A DNA stretch of 64,000 nucleotides from the NCBI RefSeq assembly GCF_031143425.1, contig NC_090444.1, positions 1,349,684,323 through 1,349,748,322 on the forward strand, in the 5' to 3' direction. Numbering within the stretch: position 1 is the stretch's first letter; each line of letters starts with the position of its first letter. The notes under the pieces were generated by a model that was given only the letters and a program-made list of their open reading frames with translations, was not told the origin of the DNA and searched no databases. A program made the translations under genes and the position numbers. The stretch comes from Pleurodeles waltl (lineage: Eukaryota > Chordata > Amphibia > Caudata > Salamandridae). Shown here piece after piece: positions 45,365 through 55,660 of the stretch.

Positions 45365-47706
45365 GCACAGTTTGTGGCCTGGTTTCCTGCTAACCAGGTC
45401 CCCAATGCCAGATCACTTCCCCTAAAACTGCACAGTTGTTTCCCCCAATTGGCAAAACCTTTAGCACCCTCTGTAAGTCCCTAGTAATTTTCACTCTTGG
45501 TACCTTGAGCCTGGGGTATTAACGATGGTCCATAAGGGCTGAGGCACGAATTGTGAAAACCCTAAGGGACTCCTCACCAAGAACATGACAGGCTGCCACT
45601 GCAGGCTGCGTGTCTTGGTGTAGACAAAAAAAGGGAAAGCATGACATGGCACCCAGCCTCTGTGCCATGTCCCTTAACACTGCATGTAATATATGTAAGC
45701 CACTCCTCTAGTAAGCCTTACATCCCTAAGGCAGGGTGCATTATATTACATGTGAGGGAATATCTGCACCTGCAGATATGCCCCTGCTATGTCTTTGTTG
45801 ATTCTCAGACATAGTAAGTGACCAGGAAAGCCATTTTAAATACATGTGCTGGACACTGGTCACTACGAGTTCCCCTGCTACATGATGGCTTCACTGAAGA
45901 TAGGGAAGTTTGGTATCAAACATCTCGTATAGGTGAAGCCACAGTGATGCCAGTGTTGGATTCACCAATACATGCACCCAGAGGGCACCTTAGAGGTGCC
46001 CCTTGAAAACATACCAGCTACTTGTGTGTTAGCTGACTGGTCCTAACCAGTTTAGCCACCCTAGCTAAATTTTTGACCCCTTAAGGTGAGAGTCGCCACT
46101 CTTGGAGTCCAGAGATAAAAGCCTGCCCTGGACGTGGGTGTTGACACCTCCTCCAGGCAGAATGGACATTCCAGAGTGGAAAGCTTCAAAGGCCTAACCA
46201 CCTTTGTAATGCGACTCCGGTGTTTCCAAATCACGAACATGGGCAACCCCCCTGTCCTGGCCCCGTTTTCGGCGACAAGACAGGTGGGAAAATTAGGCAG
46301 ATTAGGAGGTATGCCCATTTAATGCCAGTCCCACCCCTAAGGTGGACAAGCTGAAGTGGACACCACTTTTTAAATGCCTCCATCTTGGGTTGGAAGGAAT
46401 TAGGTCACTAGGGTCCCAACGGAAGTGGTCATAGAAAGGGTGTTTTCAACGTAAAGGTGGGCAAACCATTGGCTGCCACCTGGTACTCCTTGTAACACCC
46501 CTAAATAGAGTATTTAGGTGGCACCCCAGAACTCAGAACCTGACTACCTAAGAAGAAAAGCTGAACCTCTAGAAACTTGAGATGACTACTTCCCTTCGAA
46601 AAAGACTCAATTCTGCCATGAGCAGCAGACAGTAGAGCAGCCAACTCTAAGGAGAGGACTCTGCAGCCTCCCAAACCACAAAGATGTGACACTTGAAGTA
46701 ACCACCGCACCCGCCATCACCGACCCAAATGGGAGTGGACCTCTGGTGCCAGCAAGGTCCCCCAGCTGTCTGAGGTCTCACGCCTCCTGGACTCCCTGAA
46801 GTTGCCTGAAGCCTCTGCACCCAGCCCCCCTCTCTTGCAGCCTCTGAGGTGAGAGAAACCACACACCTAAAGCTACCACTGCACCTGTCGCCGCCTGCCC
46901 GAGTTGAAGTGGACCCCTGGTGTCAATGACATCCCCCAGCTCCCCTAAGCTCAGGTTCACTGTGTCCTCACCCCTCCTGGACTCCACGACGACCTCTGCA
47001 GCCTCAGACCACAGCCCCCCCCAACCGCTAGTGCTCCTGGATAAAGAAACCCGATGCCAAAGGACACCCCTGCATCCGTCGCCTTTGGGCCCTGGTGAAG
47101 AGGAAGAAAGGGGCACCTATGACCCTGAGGACACCACGTTTGCAATACACAAGGACCAATCCCCATTGAAATACATTGGGCACTCAACACTGTACTGCAC
47201 CTCTGCACCCGGCCGCCCAAGTGCTGCCCGGAGTGACTGGTTGAGGTGGTCCTGACCCTTGCTCAGTACTCACCTTAAGTCTACAAGATTGGTCCTGTGA
47301 ATCGTGTTAAAATGCTTGTTTGCTGAATGTGTTTTCCTTCCATAGGCTAACATTGAAGAACTCTGAAATTGCAGTAAGTGTCGATTTTTGCAAGTGAATA
47401 GTATTTATGCTTAAAAACGTACTTACCTTGAAACGAAGTTCTTGGATTTAAACTATATATAAAAAGAAGTGTTATTTTTCTACATTTGTCTCAGATTTAT
47501 TCTTTGAGTGTGTATCTCATATATTGCCTCTGTGAGTGCAACATGTGCTGAGCACTGCCCTCTGATAAGCCTAACTGCTCGCCCACACTCCCACAAAATA
47601 GAGTATTAGTCCTATCTACTTTTGCCTCTGCAAACCAATTAGGGAGCCACTGGACTCTGCACTGTGTACTTCTTTTTAGTGCACCATATAGAGAGCCAGC
47701 TTCTGA
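45365..47706 (+). mobile_element. Large LTR-like repeat, copy 2
   Basis: The plus-strand counterpart of 15770-18275. A TATATATAAAAAG box lies at 47454-47466, with about 2.1 kb upstream and about 240 bases downstream, ending around GAGAGCCAGCTTCT. Its 5' end seems to start later than in copy 1. The sequences have diverged moderately, so these are separate old insertions, not one recent inverted duplication. No coding domains were recognised. Confidence 0.6.
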
Positions 47707-47759
47707 TAATAGGTTAAAGCAGTGCAATGTTCTCTCTTAGAAGGAACTGAGGTGGAAAG

Positions 47760-48175
47760 ATACTGATCTAAGGGAACTATGACAGGATGTTGCCATACGT
47801 ACAAAAGAAAGATTACATTCGAACAGATGTGTGCTCCAAGTTACTGTATCTTAACCTTTCCAATCATGTATTGCTCCAAACTTCCTGCAGTAAGATGTGA
47901 TATCCTAAATATTATTAAATACACTGATTTGGTCTTCCAGTCTGTCTATCTGAGGATGGTAATTGGTAGACAGGCAGACTTTCATTTATAGTTTTTCACG
48001 TAGAGCAAATGAGAATTTTGAAATAAATTGAGACTCTCTGTCAAAACATGTTTTTGGGCCACAAGCAGATATGGGCTACTGTGTCCCAGTTGTTGAGGTA
48101 ATTTATCAGAGGTGTCCTGGGGTCTATTTTGCTGTGGTTTGGCAAACTGGGCCAAGTACAATCCTTTCTGCACTG
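47760..48175 (-). pseudogene. Ty3/gypsy-like integrase remnant
   Basis: The minus strand reads DRESQFISKF at about 48045-48015, then a stop, then CLSTNYHPQIDR. After a short deletion and frame change, QTGRPNQ follows. DR.SQF and YHPQ....QT are landmarks of the gypsy integrase core; the catalytic Glu expected after QT is Gly here. Integrase inserts the element's DNA into the host genome. This fragment is non-functional. Confidence 0.65.
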
Positions 48176-48569
48176 GACTCTCAGGGTAGCAAGGATAGCA
48201 AGAAAGAGCAGACCAAGGCTTCTATGGGAGGTAATGTAGTAGGCAAGAGCTCAGAACTCATCAACCAACAGATATAAAAACTTTATGTCCAACCTACTTC
48301 TTGTCTTTTAAAAACAAAGTACTGAGCATAGCTAAATACTACAGAATACAGTTTCCTGAAATGGGGTGATACCCCTGATTACACTCTTTCTGTGGGCACT
48401 ACCCCTCACCCCCATTACAGTGCTCTCTCCTGCAGCGCTATTAATTATAGTCCCAAGTAGTCTTTGGCTGAGGCATAATTTAAGCATATATACAGATTAT
48501 ATCCCCACAGATTCAGTTGAGCAAACAGTTTACTTATTCTTCCTTGTAAGAAATAGGATAATTAGTTGA

Positions 48570-51276
48570 GAGGGGTGGAAGCCCCACTGAAATAAGAATC
48601 ACAATCCTAGTCAGAGTGAACCACAGAAGTCACAAAAAATCCTGTGCTTAACCCTCTGGTAGCTTGGCACAAAAAGCAGTCAGGCTTAGCTGAGCGGCAA
48701 CATGTTAAATATTTATTCAGCACTCAAACAACAATACAAGTGAAAACACAGCACTAGAAAAATCCCACCCCTATTGGTTGGGTTTTACTTGAGGCTGAGA
48801 TGTGAGGTCCTGTGCCGAAATGCATATTTTCCAATGAAGCTACCAATCAGGAGCTGTGAGGTGCTGCACTGTGATGACCTGCGTCGAGTTGTTGTGCTTC
48901 ATCATTTACAATGAGGCCGCCGATTGCAAGCTGCAGGGTACTGTGGTGTGTGGTCCTGCGTTGTTACATCGTGTTGATTCGTTTTTGAGGGAACCCACTG
49001 TTGAACTAGGGGGGAGTACACTCTGATGTTAGCCAAGTGTCCTGGACCTGGGTGTCACCTCTTTGGGATTCAGGACTTACTCCAGCAAAGGCCAGCACCA
49101 GGGCATAAGCAGGTCCAGTTGGATCTGGTCAGCTGATCCAGACGAAAGACAGATCTTTGAAGCTTGTTGTGTCCCTGTAGCTCACGCAGGAGTAGAGCTA
49201 GTTAGCTCTGGAAGTCACTCTGGTGGTCCTGGGTTCAAGGGACGAGTTCCAGTCTTACCTTCCTCAGGCAGCAGGACAGTCCATCCAGCAACAGGGCAGC
49301 AGAGCAGTCCTTCTTCTGAGTCTTTCACATGTCCAGGAGTGATCTGATGAGTAGCTCTGGAGGCGCAATATTTATAAAGAGTGTCAGCCTTTGTGCAGGG
49401 GAACTGTCTGATTTGCCCCCGCGTCTGGTTCTGAAAAGTTCTTCCCCCAGCCCTGTCAAGGCTCCAAACTGTATGGGGTGACAAAGGGCAGGCAGGCCTG
49501 GTGTCAGGTTTCTTTGAGTGTGTGTACAGCAGAGCCCTTTGACGTGCAAGTGGGGCTGGGTACAGCCCCTCCCAGTCATCCTATCAGGACCGCCCATCCT
49601 GTCAACACCTAAGCACCCTTTGTGTCACTGTCTGGAAGGTATACACAAACCCCAACAACAGTCTTTCACAGTCACACATGATTGGGACAGGGATATGCCA
49701 ACTTTCTACAAGTGGCATTTTCAGAACTGTGACTTAAAATTCAACTTTACCATTAAAGAGGAGTTTATATTACAATTCATTTGAGTCCAAACAAAGGTAG
49801 CATCATGTGAAATAAGCAACCCAGTGGGAGACATAGGCCTTACCACAGTGAAAAACAATTTTAGGAGCTTTTCCCTGCCAGGACATTTAAAACTTGAGTG
49901 TAGATGTTTTACGTTTTTAACTACCATGCAGCCGGCCCTAGAAACTGTTAGGGCCTACCTTAGGGGTGACTTATAAGCATTAAAAAGGAGGATTTAAGGT
50001 CTATTTTGCCAGGTGGAAATGGCAGTTTAAACTGCATTACAAGCTGCAGTGGCAGGCCTCAGATATGTTTTACAGTGCTACTGTGGTGGGTAGCATAATG
50101 AGTGCTGCAGGCCCACTAGAAACATTTTGGGCCGTATTTATACTCCGTTTGCGCCGAATTTGCGTCGTTTTTTTCGACGCAAATTCGACGCTAAACTAAC
50201 GCCAACTAACGCCATATTTATACTATGGCGTTAGAGGCGAATAGCGCCAAAGTTCCCGGAATGTGCGTCATTTTTTAGCGTGAACCCCTTCCTTGCGTTA
50301 ATGATATGCAAGGGAGGCGTTCCCGTCTAAAAAATGACTCCCAGGCCTTTACGTGGTATTTATACTCCCGGGCAAAAGAGACGCCCGGGAGTGGGCGTGG
50401 CTAAAAACGGCGCATTTGCGCCGCTTTTTAACGCCTGGGTCAGGCATGGCGTTAAGGGACAAGTGGGCTCAAAATGAGCCCAGAGTGCCCTCCCCTGCCC
50501 CCAGGGACCCCCCCTGCCACCCTTGCCCACCCCAGGAGGACACCCAAGGCTGGAGGGACCCACCCCAGGGACATTCAGGTAAGTATTTTTTTATTTTTTT
50601 TTAATAATTTTTTTTGGCATAGGGGGGCCTGATTTGTGCCCCCCTACATGCCACTATGCCCAATGACCATGCCCAGGGGACAGAAGTCCCCTGGGCATGG
50701 CCATTGGGCAAGGGGGCATGACTCCTATCTTTACAATGATAGGAGTCATGTTGATGGGGGATGGGCGTCGAAAATAAATGGCGCAAGTCGGGTTACGACG
50801 ATTTTTTCGACGTAACCTGACTTGCCCCATTTTAAGACTCCCATGCGCCATTTTCCCCCTACGCCGGCGCTGCCTGGTGTACGTGGTTTTTCTCGCGCAC
50901 ACCAGGCAGCGCCGGTCTGCTTGCGCCGGCTAACGCCATTCAATAAATACGGCGCCCGCATGGCGCTTCAGAATGGCGTTAGCCGGCGCAAAACTTTTTG
51001 ACGCTAAACTGCGTTAGCGCAGTTTAGCGTCAAAAAGTATAAATATGGGCTTTTATTCACAGGCCTGGGTAATGAAGTAATTTACTTGCAAGTAACTTAA
51101 AGAACCAATTAAGTGTAGCCCAAATTTTCCATGCTTTTAGGTGTGGGCACAAGCAATTTAGCACTGGTTAGCAGTGGTAAAGTGCACAGTCCTAAAGCCA
51201 ACAAAAACAAATTCAGCAGGATAGAGAAGGCAAAACATTTGAGGGACTACCACCCAAGGGTGTCAGGTCTAAAATT
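48570..51276 (-). mobile_element. LTR of gypsy-like element, split by a MITE
   Basis: On the minus strand it begins near TAGACCTGACACCC (51275) and ends near ACTAGGATTGTGATTCTTA (48590). A TATAAATA box lies at plus 49369-49376 and an AATAAA signal at plus 48712-48717, both on the minus strand and in the correct order for U3 then R. Without the MITE (50129-51050) the length is about 1.78 kb. The integrase remnant lies about 400 bases downstream in the same direction, so this may be the 5' LTR of a largely deleted element. Confidence 0.6.
50129..51050 (+). mobile_element. Harbinger-type MITE copy C
   Basis: A 922-bp element starting GGGCCGTATTTATACT and ending AGTATAAATATGGGC, flanked by TTT (50126-50128 and just after the right end). 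It has the same orientation as copy A and is almost the same sequence. It contains a near-perfect 24-bp-stem hairpin (about 50657-50710), a perfect 13-bp-stem hairpin (50718-50751), a GC-rich 18-bp-stem hairpin (about 50863-50914) and a 19-bp-stem hairpin at its right end (50995-51036). Confidence 0.85.
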
Positions 51277-52559
51277 ACCTTTGTTGTTGATGAGGGCTTA
51301 AACAGTTTCAAGTCCTCGCGCTCTAGTCAGCTTGTTGCATTTCCTGTTTTGACCACAAGTGGAGGCCTCTGGTACTCATGTGTTGGTCTTTAGCGGTCAA
51401 GAGTGAAGGTCAAGTGCAGCCTGCATCATCCGTGTGCATGGCATTTCTTTGGAATGTAGCTTGGTGTGCCTTGTCACAGCCATCAGGGTGTTTTCTGTAG
51501 TTGCAGCTCTTCACCAGCCAATTTCAGGCGTGCCCTATTGCAAGGCAGCTCCTGCCCAGCTGGGCTGATGAGTCAATGTGTGTTCCTGCCAGTTGCCTCC
51601 TTCTTAGCCTGATCTGCTCTCAGCACTGTTGCGGCATCCCATGCCATTGGCGGCCTCAACACCAAATCACAGCCTACAATGCTTGCAAGGGAATGCATGG
51701 ATTGTGAAATGTAAGTAGTCTTTTGGTTGCAGAACCTTAGGGAGTCCAAGTCCCTTGTTCACAGCACAGAGCGCTCCTGGTTTCACTTTCTCACATAGTT
51801 TGCTTTTTCTAAATGTGTCTCATTTAGAGAACAGGATGGCCTTCTCTTCCTGCACATTTATTACTCCTCCAGGGTCAGGCAGACTCCCCTCTCTTAGCGG
51901 TCCAGACATGAAGGCTTTTGGGCACTAGGCAGAGGCTCAACTCCTCCACTTTAAAGAGCAGGCTTCAGGTGATGTTCCCTGAACTTTGGGAGATGGACTG
52001 TCAGGCATAGAGCAGCTCTGGTCGCCCACAGTCCTTAAAGTACTCCACAGAGGATCGCCTTCCTTGGTCATGAAGAACTTGAAACTCGATCAAAGCGGGA
52101 CGAAAGTGATTCTTCTTTTCTACACATTTTCCATAAAGGGGATGTGGAGTCACCCTTTCAGCCTTAATAACCGGATTGAGTTGATTCCCTTTTCAGATGC
52201 CTTCCTCAGAATGTTCTCCAGACAGCATTTGTGTAACATGATGCTTCTCACAACAGGTAGGAATGGGCCTGTCTCTAAGCAGGAGCAACCACAACGTGAG
52301 CACAGTGATATCTGAGGCCATCATCAGCGTTTCCGAAGTACTAATCTTGGGTAGACAAAAGGGCACGCCTAACCTAGAAACTTCCTCACCTTGAACAACA
52401 GAAACTGCAGTCTACACTAACATCTCCCCTCCCATCAACCAGATGGCAGTGTTACTAATCCTTAAACAACGAGCACCCTCAGAAACCATAAATTGTGCAT
52501 TCAGTCATTAACATTCAACATGCAGACTTTATTCAACATATTAGTTTGACCTTATTTTT
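51277..52559. other. No gene recognised
   Basis: About 1.3 kb of mixed-composition sequence. The single open frames, such as 51986-52315, carry no known domain. Confidence 0.35.
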
Positions 52560-52599
52560 AAGATAGCTTTGTTGTAATTTCATTTGACCCTGCTTGATC

Positions 52600-53810
52600 C
52601 TGTTTGGCATGGTGGTTCAACCTATGATGTACTGAATATGGTGGGAGTTCCTAATCAGAGGGCTTGTATGGCACAAGGATTGGGATTTTTTTATATGCTG
52701 ACGATCTGCTTTTATATCTCAAAGAACTGTCTTGGAGCTCCTTCTGTGCATCCTCAGCCTCTTTGGCCGATATTTGGAGTTCATGATAAACTGGGACATG
52801 TTGATACTATTTCTATTATTGAAATTAAAACCATCTGCATCATTCATTTGCACAATACAGGGATCTAGCCGAGGCTCAGATATTTGGGCATATGAGTTAC
52901 ACAGTGGTCTCCTTGGAAGAGAATTTAGGTTACATATTGGCGAATTTTAAAAGGAACATGGCCCAGTTGGCAAAGCTGCCGATATCCCTGATGAGCAGAC
53001 CTGCTATGTTTATGGTGATCTCCCTGCCCAGGTTCAAATCGGTCACATGGGATTTTTTGTATGAATCCATGGGGTGCTTCACTCCTTACTGTGCGATGAA
53101 AGGGTTCCAAGTTGTCTCACTTAAAAGCGTTCATAGAGAGGTATATGATTGGGGGATTGCAATACCAGACTTTAGGAAGTACCACTGGACCTCCAAACTG
53201 ACAGTGGTAAATGAATGAGTGTTTGCCTCACCATTGGATCCATACAGGCAGACATATGCACTATTGTAGAGAAGGGTATAACATACAGTACTAGAAACAT
53301 GGAGGGTTACCCTTGCCTCAGTGGGATAGAAGGGGAAGATGACCTTTGGCACGCCATTGTAGGATAGCAATATCCTACATGAAATATGGGACATGGCTGG
53401 GTTTAAGACATAGGACCCGAGAGGCATCTCAAAAATAGGCGACACGTATGAGGAGTGAGGGCCAAGTACCTTTGAGGAACTCATGACAGGATACAATCTA
53501 GTGGTGTTGTATAGATTCATGTATATGAAACTAAGACACACACACTTGCACAACACTTCAGGGAGCTAATGAACATGCAGGTCAGTTCCCCACTTGAATG
53601 CAGGCTGGCGGCTGTCCAGCTGCAAAATAGTGCCATGTCCCAAGTATTTTGTACAATTATTAAAAGGACACCCAACACACTTGAACATATGCGATATGAA
53701 TGGGAAAGAGATTTGGAACAGGCCGATGAGCGGATGGGAAGGCAGCCTACGGCTACAGCAGACCTGTGGCAATTAGATGTGGGTTCAGATTAGGTCAGTT
53801 AAAAATATGC
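52600..53810 (+). pseudogene. L1-like ORF2 (RT palm to C-terminus)
   Basis: This is the protein part of the element above. The catalytic YADD is retained but lies in a different frame from the segments before and after it, so at least two frameshifts flank it. The C-terminal GIAIPDFRKYHW matches the L1 'GGLG.P.....Y' block. It would have made cDNA at the nicked target. Confidence 0.65.
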
Positions 53811-53913
53811 ATAATTTGTATTACACTAGGATACAAGTGCAGAACTTTGGTAGGACCATGCTATACTTTGTCTGAGAAGATGCATGCAGATAGACTATTA
53901 CATTATAAACTAA

Positions 53914-54172
53914 GGGCAAGGAGCTCCCTCCAGAACCAGTGGGCAAGGAGCTCCCTCCAGAACCAGGGGGCAAGGAGCCCTCTCTGAACCAGTGGGCAAA
54001 GTGCCCCCTCCAGAACCAGTGGGCAAGGTGCCCCCTCCAGAACCAGTTGGCAAGGTGCCCCCTCCAGAACCAGTTTGCAAGGTGCCCACTCCAGAACCAG
54101 TGGCCAAGGAGCCCCCTCCAGAACCAGTGGCCAAGGTGCCCACTCCAGAACCAGTAACCAAGGAGCCCCCTC
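53914..54172 (+). repeat. 27-bp coding-phase minisatellite
   Basis: About nine and a half copies of a 27-base unit (GGCAAGGTGCCCCCTCCAGA then ACCAGTT). In one plus-strand frame each unit gives the nine residues GKVPPPEPV, with conservative variants (KVPTPEPVA, KEPPPEPVA). Because the unit is a multiple of three, the frame stays open from 53992 to 54225. It resembles the Pro-rich tail of a transposon Myb-like protein. Confidence 0.8.
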
Positions 54173-54985
54173 CCAATGAGAAGCCAGCCCCCCCCCCTTT
54201 AGGTGCTTGCCCATTTCAAACATGATGTCCCTGAACAGTGGAGCCCCGATGTTGTCAGCAGTCAATTTGGGGCTTGGACTTTGCCCTGCGGGCATTAGAG
54301 ACTCTGAACTGGCCTTTGGGCCTGCATGTAAATATGTAGTTGTGTATGTTTTTGGATTTGGCCTTTTCATCCAACAGGATTACAGTGGTTGGAACAGATG
54401 TGTGTGTCCTGGCTTTCTTTGCTCCTGGGTCCTGTTACAGTCGATTTACTCTGCAGCTGGTTCTGGGTGTGTGGTGTGTGTGTATGGTGTCTGTTGTGTC
54501 ATTCTCCCCTCCCTCCCTCCCTCCTTCCCTTGTGTGCTAGGCGGCTGTACTCACTGTAGTCATCTTCGTCGACGTTGGTGCTCTAGGGCGGCCATGGCGT
54601 GGTACAGCATTAGGAAGACTTGCAGTTCAGGTTCCATGGCGGCCGCGGACTTCTCTGTGTCCCTGGAGGTAAGTGTCTCCTTTTATATGATATGTTTCTG
54701 CCAGGCTTTTGGTGGCGTTGCTAACACCCTGGAAATCCTGTTGGTGTGCTATGTCATAATATGGTGGGTGGATCCTTGCCTTCCGCCTGTCTGTAGGTGG
54801 CTACCGCGTGTTCAGTGGTCGTACCACGATGGCGGTTGGTGTGGTACATTTACTGTCTATGGGAGGGATCACCACCATGGTTATTGTTTGCCAGTCATTA
54901 CCGCCGGCTTGGCGATGGTACTACCAACATCACCGGCGTGGCGGTCACCTGACCGCTAGGGTCATAATGAGGGCCTATATCTAAA
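54173..54985 (+). mobile_element. Harbinger-like right-end fragment inside L1
   Basis: It ends GACCGCTAGGGTCATAATGA then GGGCC. It carries the subterminal phrase GTCATAATATGGTGGGTGGA (about 54751-54770), also present at 60488-60507 (GTCATAATCTGGTGGACGGA). A candidate 5' exon, ATGGCGGCCGCGGACTTC, ends at a good donor, CTGGAG|GTAAGT (about 54667). The left end lacks the matching inverted terminal sequence, so the element is truncated. The 250-residue open frame here shows no domain. Confidence 0.45.
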
Positions 54986-55660
54986 TTTATTATTTTTTTC
55001 CTTAGTAAATCGAACACAGCATAATGGAAATTGTCTACAGCCCTCTCTGTCTCTATATGGCTGCGGGAACTGATAAAATGGACCACCACAGAGATAAATA
55101 TTATGACGCATACAGACACACACACAAGCTGGTACAATCATTATGGAAAGGCACACCATTCTCTTAGCGTTACACGTTAAGACAGACATTATCCCCCGAT
55201 GAGTGATATATGTTGGAAACACTATGTACTTTTAAAATTAAGTTGTACCTACACTTGCCGCGGATGATGGGAGAAGGCATGTCTATGTTCTACTGATTGA
55301 GTGGAGGCATAGCAAATACGAGGACAGGAAAGAACTGGATACAGGGAAAAGAGACCTGATAGCCCCTATGTGTAATCGCTAGGATTGACTTAGGGAATGT
55401 ATAACACTGGTGAGTCAGGATACAGGAGCATGCTCACAGACATTGAAATGCATGCATGGTGTTTGTGTTTTGATTATATGTTTTTGATCTAAAAGTTAGG
55501 ACTATTTTTGAAACTAAGTCTAGGTCGTGAAAAACTGACTACCTGTACAATGCTATGTTTTAAATATAAAAATTGAATAAAGAGTTATTAAAAAAGCATA
55601 AGGGAATTTACCAGATTTGTTTTGTAAAACTGGTGAATGCTATTTCAGGTGAATAATTTG

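Larger units (their letters stand above)
52560..55597 (+). mobile_element. L1-like LINE 3' half, interrupted
   Basis: Plus-strand ORF2 from the RT active site to the 3' tail. An intact YADDLL codon run is at about 52693-52710. LSLFGRYLEFMINWDM follows, then LAKLPISLMSRPAMFMVISL (about 52960-53030), DWGIAIPDFRKYHWTSKL and a C-terminal MRYEWERDLEQA (about 53690). A Harbinger-like block (about 53914-54985) interrupts it. The 3' end has AATAAAG at about 55575 and a short A-tract. Several frameshifts make it inactive. Confidence 0.7.

Noticed and set aside
53914..54172. CRISPR-like array
   Set aside because: The 27-base units are contiguous with no spacers, and the window is clearly eukaryotic.
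54207..54959. A 250-residue plus-strand open frame
   Set aside because: It is Cys/Val/hydrophobic-rich with no domain, crosses a likely splice donor and a CCCT microsatellite, and lies in a transposon fragment.
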